A stretch of DNA of 64,000 bases from Candidatus Binatia bacterium (GTDB taxonomy: Bacteria; Desulfobacterota; Binatia; HRBIN30). Each line of letters opens with the position of its first letter. Positions within the stretch are counted from its first letter, which is position 1. The translations under genes were made by a program, and so were the position numbers. Below are positions 15,993 through 24,946 of the stretch, piece after piece. The stretch spans positions 1,669,860-1,733,859 of the forward strand of contig BPIR01000001.1 in assembly GCA_026004215.1 (NCBI GenBank), in the 5' to 3' direction. The notes beneath the pieces were generated by a model, which was given only the letters and a program-made list of their open reading frames with translations, did not search any database and was not told the DNA's origin.

Positions 15993-18119
15993 TTAGCCCT
16001 CCGGCGATGCCCCGCCGCGGTGACGCCAGAGTTCTTCCGCCGTAGGCAAGTTGGCCCCTGGCGTACCGAGAATGCGTGGCGTCAGAAATACCAACAAATC
16101 TTCCCGGCGGTCGCTCTTGTTGAAATTTCGGAAGAGCCAGCCGATGCCGGGAACGTCCTTCAAGAACGGAATGCCGGTACGAGTTTCGGCGAACGTGTCG
16201 CGGTAAATCCCCCCGAGCACAATAGTCTGGCCGCTCTTCACCAGAATATGGGAGTTGGCTTCGCGCGTGATTTCGGTGGGGATTTGGTCCACCGTCCGCG
16301 CGAAATCTGCTTGGCTCGACTTGGTGGACATGTCGAGCAATACGAAGCCATCGGAAGACACCTGCGGCGTCACAACAAGAATGATTCCGGTTTCGATCTT
16401 TTCCGTTGCCGCCGAGGCCGCGCCCGCCGCACCGCCGGCGCCCGTGTTGATGATCGTACCCGTGCTCGGCAGGCGCACCCGGATGATCGTGAGACTCTTG
16501 ATGGTAGCCGGGACGTTGTTCAGGGTGACCACCCGCGGGCGCGACACGACGCGTGCCTTGCCTTGTCTCTCGAAGGCACTGAGCCTCATGTCCAGTGCGT
16601 GCGCGCCATCGAGCGAGCCCAACGCCAGGTTGAGGGCGCTCCCACTGTTCGCCACCGCCTGAGCAGCGGGAAAATCGGCGATAAACGGGACACCGCTCGA
16701 CCCCGAACCCAACCCTCCGCCGCCCACGCCGATCGTTCCCGGGAAGTTCACGCCCGTCGGATTGCCCGTAGCTGGTCCTGCCAAGTAACGATAACCCCAC
16801 TGCACTCCGAGCTCGCGGGCAAAGTCCGTCGTCGCCTCCACGATGTTGGATTCGATCAGCACCTGGGGTGTTTGCACGTCGAGGCGCCGGACAACTTCCT
16901 TGGCGTTGTCGATGCCCCGTTGGATGTCGCGAACGATGATCGTGTTCGAGAGCTCGTCCACGAACACACTACCGCGGTTGGTCAGCACTCCGACTTCTTG
17001 GACTCCGGTGCGCACTCCCGTCCCTGCGCCAGCGCGACTCGCAGCCGCTCCACTGATAATGTCGGCCAAGTTCTTGGCCTTGGTGTAGTTCACCTTGATG
17101 TACTCGACCTTTAGTGGCTCGAGCACTTTTGCGGCCTCGAGGGCCTTTTGCTTCTCCTCGCGCTCCTCGCGCAAACGTTTCACCGTCGAGATGCGAATGA
17201 CGTTGCCTTCTTGAACGCTCTCGAGATTGAGGGTTTGCAGGAGGATGTCGAGAGCCTGGTCCCACGGTACGTCGAACAGGCGTAAGGTTACTTTCCCTTT
17301 CACGTCATCCGTGGCGACGATGTTGAGCTTGCTGACTTCGGCCAAAAGCCGCAGTACGTTGTGGACGTCCGCGTCCTTGAAGTCGAGCGACACCCTCTGG
17401 CCCACATACATCGGCTTTGCGCCCGTAACTGCCCGGGCTTCCGTCGTTTGCACTGCGGGAGATGGCTCCGCAGCCGGCTGGCGAGGGGGCACACGTTCCT
17501 CTTCCAGCGTGCTCGCGATCGCACCGACGCGCTGCGAATACACAAGTTCTTCCTCGATGGGGCGAGTGCCTCCGGTCGGCTCGCCGAGAAACACCACCAC
17601 AGTGGAGTCGAGGTCGCTCACCGTGTACGGAGGCACTTTGGCTTTGAGATAGGCCGAGACCCGCAAGCTGCCGGCGCTGGATTGCAGTCGAATTTCCTTG
17701 ATCAACGGGTTGCGCCGAACGGGCAACCGTTCCACCACGCCAGGTCGGACCTGCGGTGAGGCAATTTCCAAAACCAAACGCGGGGGGCTCTCCAACGGTA
17801 GGTGCGTCACCGCCTGAGGCCGACCGTTCAAGCGCAGGAAGATTCCTTCCTGCCCATTATCGCTCACCACCCTCAGTTCTTTGAGCTCGAGGAACTGCTC
17901 GCGTGCCGCCGCCTCATCCCCCGCCCCAGGCGCTTCGGCTTCCGTAATCGTTTCCGAGAGCGCGCCTCCCTGCTCCGCCCCGCCCAGGGGAGAGCTGACA
18001 GAGGTCAACGGCGGCTCCACTTTCTCCACCGTTGGGCGCGCGCAACCGATACACCAAAGGAGGAACAGCCCTCCAACGAGCCCGTAGCGAACCGCAACCG
18101 ACCCATTCCCTTGCATCAT
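15993..18119 (-). CDS. pilQ: Type IV pilus secretin PilQ
   Basis: A 708-aa outer-membrane secretin through which the type IV pilus passes. It begins with a lipoprotein-type signal (LLWCIGC). An AMIN domain lies at about residues 75-170 (peptidoglycan or septal binding). An STN/N0 domain with 'VSLDFKDADVHNVLRLLAE' is near 250, and an N1/KH-like domain near 340 ('VEYIKVNYTKAKNLADII'). The C-terminal secretin beta-barrel runs from ~480, with 'ARVVSRPRVVTLNN' and the closing 'GIPFLKDVPGIGWLF'. The start ATG overlaps the pilP stop (ATGA). The pilMNOPQ order is the canonical alignment-complex operon. Ala/Gly-rich insertions near residue 460 and 560 are low complexity. Confidence 0.94.
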   Translation of the reverse strand: MMQGNGSVAVRYGLVGGLFLLWCIGCARPTVEKVEPPLTSVSSPLGGAEQGGALSETITEAEAPGAGDEAAAREQFLELKELRVVSDNGQEGIFLRLNGRPQAVTHLPLESPPRLVLEIASPQVRPGVVERLPVRRNPLIKEIRLQSSAGSLRVSAYLKAKVPPYTVSDLDSTVVVFLGEPTGGTRPIEEELVYSQRVGAIASTLEEERVPPRQPAAEPSPAVQTTEARAVTGAKPMYVGQRVSLDFKDADVHNVLRLLAEVSKLNIVATDDVKGKVTLRLFDVPWDQALDILLQTLNLESVQEGNVIRISTVKRLREEREEKQKALEAAKVLEPLKVEYIKVNYTKAKNLADIISGAAASRAGAGTGVRTGVQEVGVLTNRGSVFVDELSNTIIVRDIQRGIDNAKEVVRRLDVQTPQVLIESNIVEATTDFARELGVQWGYRYLAGPATGNPTGVNFPGTIGVGGGGLGSGSSGVPFIADFPAAQAVANSGSALNLALGSLDGAHALDMRLSAFERQGKARVVSRPRVVTLNNVPATIKSLTIIRVRLPSTGTIINTGAGGAAGAASAATEKIETGIILVVTPQVSSDGFVLLDMSTKSSQADFARTVDQIPTEITREANSHILVKSGQTIVLGGIYRDTFAETRTGIPFLKDVPGIGWLFRNFNKSDRREDLLVFLTPRILGTPGANLPTAEELWRHRGGASPEG

Positions 18120-18610
18120 TTTCTCTCCCGTCCTGGTTGGCTCGGCCCCTCTTCACTTGGGGTTTCCATTACGATTCGATTCACTTGTTCGTTGCCGTAA
18201 AAATCCACGGTTCTTTCTTCGACAATCACGCGTCGCGGCTCGATCGCCGTCACCACACCACCGTTGCGGCCGATGGGAGTTCCAATCGTCACAATGAAGC
18301 CCATACCCGCTCCGTCTTCGACCATCGCACGCGGGGGCTGAAGCTCCCACATCGTCCCCACTACTGTGAGCTGACCCAGCTCGTAACGCTGCAATGGTGT
18401 CAGCTCGACGTTCTCCGGCTCGCGACGGCGGAGGTCGAGCAGAAACGGCCGGAACGGATCGCGCCTCCCCACAGGGTTGTATGGCGGAGCCTCGACGTCT
18501 TCGGCCACATGCTCCGCCGGCGGCGATTCGCACCACGCGGGCACGTTCCACCAGGCAAGCGCAGCAAAAAGAACGCTTGCGCCGAACCCGAGCGCCAACC
18601 AGCTCCTCAC
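18116..18610 (-). CDS. pilP: Type IV pilus assembly lipoprotein-like PilP
   Basis: A 164-aa periplasmic protein anchored by an N-terminal hydrophobic segment (residues ~4-22). PilP links the inner-membrane PilN/PilO complex to the PilQ secretin. The conserved core includes 'RRDPFRPF', 'L-x-x-YELGQLTVVG' and 'GxGFIVTIGTPIGRNGGVV', the small beta domain of PilP/GspC type. The start is a GTG overlapping the pilO stop (GTGA), with GGAGG upstream; the ORF extension before it overlaps pilO. No clear lipobox cysteine is seen at the end of the signal, unlike Neisseria PilP. Confidence 0.9.
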   Translation of the reverse strand: MRSWLALGFGASVLFAALAWWNVPAWCESPPAEHVAEDVEAPPYNPVGRRDPFRPFLLDLRRREPENVELTPLQRYELGQLTVVGTMWELQPPRAMVEDGAGMGFIVTIGTPIGRNGGVVTAIEPRRVIVEERTVDFYGNEQVNRIVMETPSEEGPSQPGRERK

Positions 18611-19227
18611 GGCTTGCCTCCTTTTTCGCGCTGTTTTGCCAACCGCTCCCGCTCGGCGTCGTCGAGGAACCGGAACGTGACCGCCGCACACGATGTGTCG
18701 AGCACGACCTCACTGCCCTCAATGCGTTGCGGTGCTTTGATGGAGACGCCAGACACGTTGACGATGCGCGGCATACGCCCGACTTTGTCAAAGAACGTGG
18801 CCACCTGGTGGAAGGTACCACGGACGACAATGTCCACCGGCACCGAGGCGTAAAATTCCTCGTATTGCTCGTCGCGCTGCTTGAACTGCACGATTTCCAA
18901 ACCCGATTCGATCCCGAGTGACGAGATCGTACTGAGCAACTCGGGAATCTCCTTCGTGTCGGGCAACTCGGCCATGGCTTTGCGCAAGTCGCCGTTGAGC
19001 TTTTGCACCTCTTGGCGCGCCTGCTCGATGTTTCCCACCAGTGCCGCTTTGCGATCGCGGTCGCGCCGGAGCTGCTCGATTTGCTTGGTTTTTTCCTCGA
19101 TCTGCGCCTCGCGCGGCCAATACAGAAAGTACGCGTACAAGAGTACGACACCCGCCACCGCTCCCACAATGGCGAGGATCCTTTGTCGTGGTGGCAATTC
19201 AAAAAGTCGTTCGAGCAGTGCGTTCAC
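18607..19227 (-). CDS. pilO: Type IV pilus inner-membrane protein PilO
   Basis: A 206-aa bitopic protein: short cytoplasmic N-terminus, one membrane helix at about residues 17-36, a coiled coil (about 40-100, rich in Glu/Lys/Gln), then a ferredoxin-like periplasmic domain. PilO pairs with PilN to form the inner-membrane alignment ring. The sequence 'PPRQRILAIVGAVAGVVLLY' is a typical PilO start. The gene lies 7 bases after pilN and overlaps pilP. Confidence 0.92.
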   Translation of the reverse strand: MNALLERLFELPPRQRILAIVGAVAGVVLLYAYFLYWPREAQIEEKTKQIEQLRRDRDRKAALVGNIEQARQEVQKLNGDLRKAMAELPDTKEIPELLSTISSLGIESGLEIVQFKQRDEQYEEFYASVPVDIVVRGTFHQVATFFDKVGRMPRIVNVSGVSIKAPQRIEGSEVVLDTSCAAVTFRFLDDAERERLAKQREKGGKP

Positions 19228-19234
19228 GATACCC

Positions 19235-19852
19235 TCACGCAGGCTTCTTCTGTCCGGCTGGTGTCGGCTCGGGCGTTGGTGACTTGCCTCCCTGGCCGAG
19301 GTAGTCCAGCCGAGCCTTGATCTGGAAGCGCTTCAGCGACGGCCCCGCTTGCGCTCCGGGCTGGGCTACCGCCTGGGCACTCTCCACCAAATCCACGTCG
19401 TAAAAATACCGCGACTGTTGTAATCGACGCATGAATTCCGCGATGGTTTGGTTGTCGATCGCCAGACCTTGGATGGAAACCGCACCACCGGTTTCCGTGA
19501 ACTCCGTGAGCCACAGTTTCTCTGGAGTGGCATCGCTCAGGTCCTCCAAGGCTCTGACCGGACCCACGCGCCGGCGCTTGAGCTGCGCAATAATTCGCAA
19601 CTTGGCCTGTAGCTCCGCGCGTTTTGCGTCGAGGTCTTTGACTTCCTTGGCTTGTTGATCGAGCCGCGCAATTTCTTGGCGGAGCTGAGTGGCCTCTGCC
19701 TCGAGTTGCGCCAAGCGCCGCGCCTGAAATGTGTATGGCAGAACCATCATCAACAACACGACAATCCCGGTAAGGATGGCCAACGAAATTTGGCGACGGC
19801 GCCCCAGCGCTCGTTCCGCTTCTCGAACCGGCAGTAGATTGATGCGAATCAT
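19235..19852 (-). CDS. pilN: Type IV pilus inner-membrane protein PilN
   Basis: A 205-aa bitopic protein. It starts with the signature 'MIRINLLP', the short cytoplasmic peptide that docks into the PilM groove, followed by a membrane helix (residues ~22-44), a coiled coil and a periplasmic ferredoxin-like domain. The C-terminus ends in a Pro/Lys-rich tail. ATGA overlap with the end of pilM supports coupled translation of the interacting pair. Confidence 0.94.
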   Translation of the reverse strand: MIRINLLPVREAERALGRRRQISLAILTGIVVLLMMVLPYTFQARRLAQLEAEATQLRQEIARLDQQAKEVKDLDAKRAELQAKLRIIAQLKRRRVGPVRALEDLSDATPEKLWLTEFTETGGAVSIQGLAIDNQTIAEFMRRLQQSRYFYDVDLVESAQAVAQPGAQAGPSLKRFQIKARLDYLGQGGKSPTPEPTPAGQKKPA

Positions 19853-20967
19853 TTGTCGTTGGGCCTCCGCATCGCCAAACCGACCGCCACCGCGAATTCG
19901 GGAGCACGTTGCAACGCCAACTGGCGGTCGACGTTCGCGCCCAAAGCCATGCGGGCAAACGGAGTTGCCAGCTCCACCGGAACGCCCATTCGCTCCGCAA
20001 GCTGTTCTGCCATGCCGGCAACCCGAGCCGCGCCACCACTCAAGTACACTTGATCAATGGTCTCTTCGCCCGAGCCCATCCAGAAAAAGGTCAGGGCGTG
20101 GTGAATTTCGTCCACAACCGCCGCAGTTGCCGCCTCCATTACCGCTGCGGCATGCTCTGCAAGATCGTGATCGAAAGAACGGCCAGTCTTGATCGCCTCT
20201 GCCTCCTCGAAGGAAATTCCCAAATCTTGGGCGAGACTTTCCGTGATGTCGCGCCCGCCCACCGCGACATCGTGCGTGAAGGCAGACTCTGAATCTTTGA
20301 CGATACTAATGGCCGAATAGCGGGCACCAATGTTCACCAGCGCGATCGTACGACCCATCGCTGGCTCGTAATTCAACTCGAACATGTTACCGAGAGCAAA
20401 GTAGTCCACGTCCACCACCACGGGCAAAAGTCCCGCACCCCGCAGCGTCTCGGAGTAACTGCTGACGATTTCTTTCTTTGCCGCCACGACGAGAACTTGG
20501 GCGGGCTGCCCCTCGCCGCCGAACTGAGTGACCTGATAATCGAGGTTGACGTTCTCCAAGTCCTCGGGGATGAAGTTGCCCGCCTCTGCCAACACGGCCG
20601 CTTCGAGTTCTTTTTCTCCGTGCACCATCATGGGAAAGCGCTTGATGATGACCGCCGGACCCGGAACAGCCGTAATGGCCTTCTTGGCCCGGAAGCCGTG
20701 CTCGCTACAGGCGGCACGAACAAGCTCGGCCACCGGCTCGATTTCCACCACCATATTGTTCTGGACCGCTGTCGACGGGGTAGGTACCACCGCCAAAGCT
20801 TCCACGCGGACTTCGTTGCGCTTGCCCAGCACCTCGACCAACTTGATTGTGCTCGAGCCAATGTCCACAGCGATGTAAGGCTCTTCCCCCCGAAACGGGT
20901 TGAGCTCGGACAGAGAAGTGGAAAGCACACGGCTCACACGATCAACCCAGCTTGGCCCAGCCGCCAT
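19849..20967 (-). CDS. pilM: Type IV pilus actin-like protein PilM
   Basis: A 372-aa cytoplasmic FtsA/actin-fold ATPase that binds the PilN N-terminus. Conserved segments include the phosphate-1 loop 'VDIGSSTIKLVEV' (about residue 34), 'VPGPAVIIKRFPM', 'NIGARYSAISIV', the 'VGGRDITE' region and the adenosine motif 'LSGGAARVAGM'. It is the first gene of the pil unit. A sigma-70-like promoter is visible about 100 bases upstream of the ATG. Confidence 0.94.
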   Translation of the reverse strand: MAAGPSWVDRVSRVLSTSLSELNPFRGEEPYIAVDIGSSTIKLVEVLGKRNEVRVEALAVVPTPSTAVQNNMVVEIEPVAELVRAACSEHGFRAKKAITAVPGPAVIIKRFPMMVHGEKELEAAVLAEAGNFIPEDLENVNLDYQVTQFGGEGQPAQVLVVAAKKEIVSSYSETLRGAGLLPVVVDVDYFALGNMFELNYEPAMGRTIALVNIGARYSAISIVKDSESAFTHDVAVGGRDITESLAQDLGISFEEAEAIKTGRSFDHDLAEHAAAVMEAATAAVVDEIHHALTFFWMGSGEETIDQVYLSGGAARVAGMAEQLAERMGVPVELATPFARMALGANVDRQLALQRAPEFAVAVGLAMRRPNDK

Positions 20968-21066
20968 CGAGAATCTCCCTTACCGCCACAACCCCGCTTT
21001 CCACCCGGTCTCGCTGCCGACTGGCCACGGCGCTCTCGCCGCGGCCTCCCCCCTTTGGTCGGGCCG

Positions 21067-21096
21067 AGTATGAAAGCATGTGGCTTTACTTGTCAA
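21067..21096 (-). promoter_or_regulatory. Sigma-70-type promoter for pilMNOPQ-aroKB
   Basis: On the minus strand, TTGACA (21096-21091) is a perfect -35 box. It is followed after 18 bases by CATACT (21072-21067), four of six matches to -10. The predicted transcription start near 21060 leaves a ~90-base leader before pilM. No other good match exists in the gap. Confidence 0.6.
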
Positions 21097-21146
21097 CCGC
21101 CTCCTACGGAAATTTGGCAACCACGGGAAGGGCCATAAAGCGAATT

Positions 21147-21422
21147 TCAGGCCAACTGCCGGATTCGCTCAGCTTCACGAACGAGCGCCCACTTCGAGTA
21201 CTCAGCGCCAATCTTGTACGACCACACCGAACCAAAATTCGCCGCTTTATCCGTAGGGTGAACCTCGAATCGCAAACGAACGCGCGCGCACTCGGAGGCG
21301 GTCGAGCACGCTAGCCTAAGGTCCTGATCGGGCACGATCCATTCGCGCGGTAGGCCCGGCCGGATGCACCTTGTACCCTCCGGCGCCAGTGAAAACTCTC
21401 TTTCCCGAACGATCTCTGGCAA
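21147..21422 (-). CDS. Possible 91-codon ORF, unknown
   Basis: A minus-strand frame with a TTG start. Its composition is protein-like (mixed charged and aromatic residues, two cysteines, no Arg/Ala run), unlike most GC-driven shadows here. It has no clear ribosome-binding site, no signal peptide and no family I recognise. It overlaps nothing and ends 50 bases before the pil promoter. It could be a small hypothetical gene or the remnant of one. Confidence 0.25.
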   Translation of the reverse strand: MPEIVREREFSLAPEGTRCIRPGLPREWIVPDQDLRLACSTASECARVRLRFEVHPTDKAANFGSVWSYKIGAEYSKWALVREAERIRQLA

Positions 21423-21458
21423 GCGCTGTCTACTCGCGAGTCTCGGGCCGGCCGGAGG

Positions 21459-22067
21459 TCAGGCACTGGTTTTCTCCGGCTTCCGCGCAATCACGTAGAG
21501 CTCCGACGATCCCTTGCGTGTGGCCTCCGGGCGAGTGGTCATGACATTAGTGAACTCCTGTCGAAGCGTTTTCAGCACTTGCGGCAAATCCTCACCCATG
21601 AAGGCTTTTGCAACCAAAACGCCGCCCGGACGTAACCACTCGCGCGCGAGTTCCGCAGCGCGCTCCACCAGGGCCAGCGCTTGCGCCTGGTCGCGGTCTT
21701 TAATGCCACTCAGTTTCGGAGCGAGGTCGCTGAGCACGGCATCCGCCTCTCCCCCGAGCAGCCTACGTACACGTTCGGCCAACTCCGGCTCGAATACGTC
21801 GGCCTCCAAAGTGGTGACCTGGGGTGCTTCAGGAAGGGGCGGAATCCGCACGCTGTCGACGCCAATCACTTTTCCCTGCGGGCCCACGATGCGGGCGGCG
21901 ACTTGCAACCATCCCCCCGGCCAGGCGCCTAAATCTACGACCTTATCTCCGCGCCCGAGGAGTTTGTAGTGTTTCTGAAGTTGTTCGAGTTTGTACGCGG
22001 CCCGCGAACGCAAGCCAGCGGCCTTGGCTTGCGCGTAATATGCGTCCTTGCGCCGATAGCGGCTCAC
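21459..22067 (-). CDS. rlmE: 23S rRNA (uridine-2'-O)-methyltransferase RlmE/FtsJ
   Basis: A 202-aa SAM-dependent methyltransferase that modifies U2552 of 23S rRNA in E. coli. The K-D-K-E tetrad is visible: Lys in 'SRAAYKLEQL', Asp in 'SDLAPKLSG', Lys in 'VAKAFMGED' and Glu in 'SSELYVIAR'. The SAM-binding loop is 'VDLGAWPGGW'. The chosen start is the GTG at 22065-22067 (VSRYRRKDAYY), just where family members begin. The longer ORF to 22211 would overlap the upstream exported-protein gene. Confidence 0.9.
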   Translation of the reverse strand: MSRYRRKDAYYAQAKAAGLRSRAAYKLEQLQKHYKLLGRGDKVVDLGAWPGGWLQVAARIVGPQGKVIGVDSVRIPPLPEAPQVTTLEADVFEPELAERVRRLLGGEADAVLSDLAPKLSGIKDRDQAQALALVERAAELAREWLRPGGVLVAKAFMGEDLPQVLKTLRQEFTNVMTTRPEATRKGSSELYVIARKPEKTSA

Positions 22068-22114
22068 AGCCGGCTCGCTCCCCGCAGAGCTCGCTGTCGA
22101 AGCGTGCGCGCGTC

Positions 22115-22369
22115 TCAGTAAACGCGGTTCTCGCCGTGAGGCCGGTGGCCGAACACCTTGTCGAGGCCGGGCCGGGAGACGATGTAATGAAAGGGCCGAA
22201 AAATCACCCACTCGAGAGCAAAACCGACCGGGTGAACGAGGTATGCCGCAACCCGTAGGGGATGGGTTTGAGTCTCGTCAAAGTCGTCGTCCGAATTTGC
22301 TCGTGCGGTCGCGGCCGTCATGCAAACCAGCACGGCGCCGACCAAGAGGCGATGCATCCAGCGTTTCAT
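22115..22369 (-). CDS. Small exported protein, unknown
   Basis: An 84-aa protein with a signal peptide (MKRWMHRLLVGAVLVC..., cleavage probably after ATARA near residue 24). The mature part contains 'HPVGFALEWVIFRPFHYIV' and 'VFGHRPH', which resembles a short conserved motif seen in small deltaproteobacterial periplasmic proteins. GGAGGT lies eight bases before the ATG, so the upstream ATG is not needed. It lies 31 bases after pgeF and 47 before rlmE. Function unknown. Confidence 0.7.
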   Translation of the reverse strand: MKRWMHRLLVGAVLVCMTAATARANSDDDFDETQTHPLRVAAYLVHPVGFALEWVIFRPFHYIVSRPGLDKVFGHRPHGENRVY

Positions 22370-22400
22370 TGTCGTGACCTCCTTATCGCAGCATACCACT

Positions 22401-23228
22401 CTACCCGTTCACGGCGTGAAGTTGAAGCGGATTGCGAGCGCAAACGATAAAGGAGAGCTGCCGGCCCGCCCGACCTTTCTGACCCCGGTGCGAGAAGAAC
22501 ATTTGCGTCGAGCAGGCCGTGCACCCGCCCACATCGAAGATTTGCTCAGGCGGAACGCCGGCTTCGTGCAACGTGACGCGATTGGCCAGGCGCAAATTTA
22601 AGTGGCAACGCCCGCGCCGTCCTCGGATCAACGCCTTGCCCAAGCCCGCAGCGGCAACCAACGCAGCGACCTCGTCTCCCACCTCGTAGCAGCAAGCTCC
22701 GATCGAGGGACCTAACGCTGCCCACAACTGCGTCGCAGGAACATCGAAATTTTCGACCATCGCGCGCACAGCCTCTGCCGCCACGCGACCGGCGGTCCCT
22801 CGCCACCCAGCATGCACCGCAGCCACAAGCGCCCCATCGCTGGAGGCCAATAAGATCGGCACACAATCGGCCGTAAGCACGCACACCGCGGCGCCGTGCA
22901 TGTTGGTTACGAGGCCATCGCACTCCGGCGGCTCGCCCGAGGGGACATGGTCGACCACCCGCACCGCGGTGCCGTGCACCTGCCGCATGCGAAGCCAAAG
23001 CTGCACTTCGGGAAAGGCACGCTGCACCCGCGCCCAGTTCTCTGCAACCGCGCTCGGGTGGTCACCAACGGAGGCGGACAAATTGAGGGTGGCAAACTCT
23101 CCCATGCTCGCTCCACCGTGCCGTCCCAAGAACACTCCTCGGGATAGGGCGCGCTGCGCCTTGGGCTCCCGCACTTGCCAGCACGACAAGGAACTGTGCA
23201 AAGGGGCGGCCAAGTCGCCGGTGCTCAC
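22401..23228 (-). CDS. pgeF: Laccase-domain purine nucleoside phosphorylase-like protein (PgeF/YfiH)
   Basis: A 275-aa protein of the DUF152/YfiH family. Members were long annotated as polyphenol oxidases and are now linked to purine nucleoside phosphorolysis/adenosine deamination and to removing wrongly made peptidoglycan precursors. Motifs present are 'MRQVHGT', 'TADCVPILL', 'HAGWRGT', 'GPSIGACCYEVG' and a final 'FSHRGQ'. The zinc-binding His/Cys/His set is intact. The start is the GTG that overlaps the stop of the MmgE/PrpD gene (GTGA). Confidence 0.88.
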   Translation of the reverse strand: MSTGDLAAPLHSSLSCWQVREPKAQRALSRGVFLGRHGGASMGEFATLNLSASVGDHPSAVAENWARVQRAFPEVQLWLRMRQVHGTAVRVVDHVPSGEPPECDGLVTNMHGAAVCVLTADCVPILLASSDGALVAAVHAGWRGTAGRVAAEAVRAMVENFDVPATQLWAALGPSIGACCYEVGDEVAALVAAAGLGKALIRGRRGRCHLNLRLANRVTLHEAGVPPEQIFDVGGCTACSTQMFFSHRGQKGRAGRQLSFIVCARNPLQLHAVNG

Positions 23229-24700
23229 GACTTCTCGGAGCAGCACAGGCGGACGAGTTCGCGCACCTGTGCAGCATTCAGGTCTTCCAAGTGAAAGATC
23301 ATGTCAATGGCACGTTCCATTCGCTCCTTGCGCAAGGTGTAGCGCGTCTCGCGGCGGAATTTGTCTTCCACTTGCTTGCGCCGGTCATCGAACGTGCGCC
23401 CGAAAGCCCCAAAGGGCACTTCTTGCTCGGCCTCGTACGTTCGGCCCGACTCCAGCTCGATGCGCACCCGTGCTCCAAAGCTCATCTTGTGGGTATTGAG
23501 CTGGCGTGCTCCCCAATCGATGCGCATGCCGGTACCAGGGCGACCTGATGGTTCCAGCCGCACCAAGGCCGTCTCCTGCAGCTTTTGTGTCATGGCCTCG
23601 TCCGACACCAGCCGCACACGTCCGGCCAAATCCCAGGTGGCGGGGTCCTTGATGCGTTCCGGTAAGAACTGCCGTGGGCTCAGTTCTTTATCCAACAGCG
23701 CTGCGGCGACACTGTACGCGACGGAAAAGTTGAGCGTGACCGGCAGGCTCTCCGGGCCTCGAAGATAGGGCGCACTCCACGCCTCCATCCCCAGGGTCAA
23801 AGGATTGGCTGCAATGTCCACCGCGCGCACCTTGCGGCCGTCAATGTGATGTTGGCGCTGCAAGGAGAGCACACAGTCAATGATGGCCGAGAGATAAGCG
23901 CAGCCGGGATAGGTCTTGTAAGACAAAGTGTCCGACACCCAAACATCGCCAAGGTTTCGAAACGCCTCGCCGAGAGGGTGGACCGCAAAGAGTTTCGCAA
24001 CCCCATCTTCACCCTCCCAGGCGTCGGCCACCACTCGCATGCCTTGGGCGGCTAACTGAGCCGCCTGCACCCCAGCGGTCAGCGTCTGCGACGCCAGGAT
24101 GGCCTTGGCCTCCGACCCGAAAAAGCCAGCCCGCACAGGATGGGGCGGCTGAGCCACGGCAATGTTCAAGGCAGCCGCGGTCTTCGGCGCATCGAGTTCG
24201 AGCAACCGCGCGGCCAATGCCGCGCCGCCAGCCAGATGCACGAAGGTGCACATTTGACCATTCAAGGGTCCGCCTAAGGCGACGGCACCGAGCCGGCCGC
24301 CAATTTCATTGGCCACTAACTGCGCGGCCAACAGCTCCGATCCCGATTTGTTGTGTGCCTCTGCAACGGCAAGCGAACCCACAACGGCCGAGTGGCCGGT
24401 ATGCGCGGCGAAAAGGTAGTCGTCGTAGTCTAAAGCCATGCTCAGGGCCGCATTCCCGTACAACGCGTTATGCAGAGAGGTACGCTCCCCTGAAGGGATC
24501 AAGGTTGCGTCTTTTCCTCCGGACCACTGCCGCACGGCTCGACTCACGACGCGGCCGGGTTCGGAAAAGTGCCCGGCATGCATCGCCGCGATGCAGCTCA
24601 ACACCTGGTTTTTCAGCTCCTCGAGCACTCTCCTGGGCACGTCTTGCAATTGCAAATCGGCCACCCAAGCACCAATCCGCTCGGAAATCCCCAAACTCAT
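23225..24700 (-). CDS. MmgE/PrpD family protein
   Basis: A 491-aa protein of the 2-methylcitrate dehydratase (PrpD)/cis-aconitate decarboxylase/MmgE superfamily. The N-terminal all-helical domain has the pattern 'L-x-D-x-x-G-C/A-x-x-A-x-x-A' in modified form (QVLSCIAAMHAGH). 'ALDYDDYLFAAHTGHSAV' corresponds to the family 'DfDD.....HpG' catalytic region, and 'YPGCAYLSAIIDC' to the later 'K.yp.c...h..id' motif. The Lys before it is present (YKTYPGC). Substrate cannot be assigned: there is no prpC/prpB nearby, so a methylcitrate role is not supported by context. It precedes pgeF with a 4-base overlap. Confidence 0.82.
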   Translation of the reverse strand: MSLGISERIGAWVADLQLQDVPRRVLEELKNQVLSCIAAMHAGHFSEPGRVVSRAVRQWSGGKDATLIPSGERTSLHNALYGNAALSMALDYDDYLFAAHTGHSAVVGSLAVAEAHNKSGSELLAAQLVANEIGGRLGAVALGGPLNGQMCTFVHLAGGAALAARLLELDAPKTAAALNIAVAQPPHPVRAGFFGSEAKAILASQTLTAGVQAAQLAAQGMRVVADAWEGEDGVAKLFAVHPLGEAFRNLGDVWVSDTLSYKTYPGCAYLSAIIDCVLSLQRQHHIDGRKVRAVDIAANPLTLGMEAWSAPYLRGPESLPVTLNFSVAYSVAAALLDKELSPRQFLPERIKDPATWDLAGRVRLVSDEAMTQKLQETALVRLEPSGRPGTGMRIDWGARQLNTHKMSFGARVRIELESGRTYEAEQEVPFGAFGRTFDDRRKQVEDKFRRETRYTLRKERMERAIDMIFHLEDLNAAQVRELVRLCCSEKS

Positions 24701-24946
24701 ACTCAGTATTCCCTTCGTTGCCAGCCTAGTGGAAACCCGGAAGCGGTTTTATGGGAAGCTGACCCCGCTTGCCACCCTTTTTTCTTCCGCGCCCATCCTT
24801 CGCTGCTTCGGCAAGCGGAACCCAGCGTTGAATTGGCCATCCAAGCACAAGCCTGTAGCCGCTTTTGCCTCGAGCCCACTGCAGCGGTCGGTGACGGCCT
24901 AGCTTTACCCGCTCGGGAGATTTTCCACCCGCCTCTGTTGTCGAGC

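Larger units (their letters stand above)
20968..21458. other. Region upstream of the pil operon
   Basis: About 490 bases between pilM and rlmE, both on the minus strand. It contains the predicted pil promoter (21067-21096) and a possible 91-codon ORF at 21147-21422. No palindromic terminator for an upstream gene is obvious. Confidence 0.5.
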
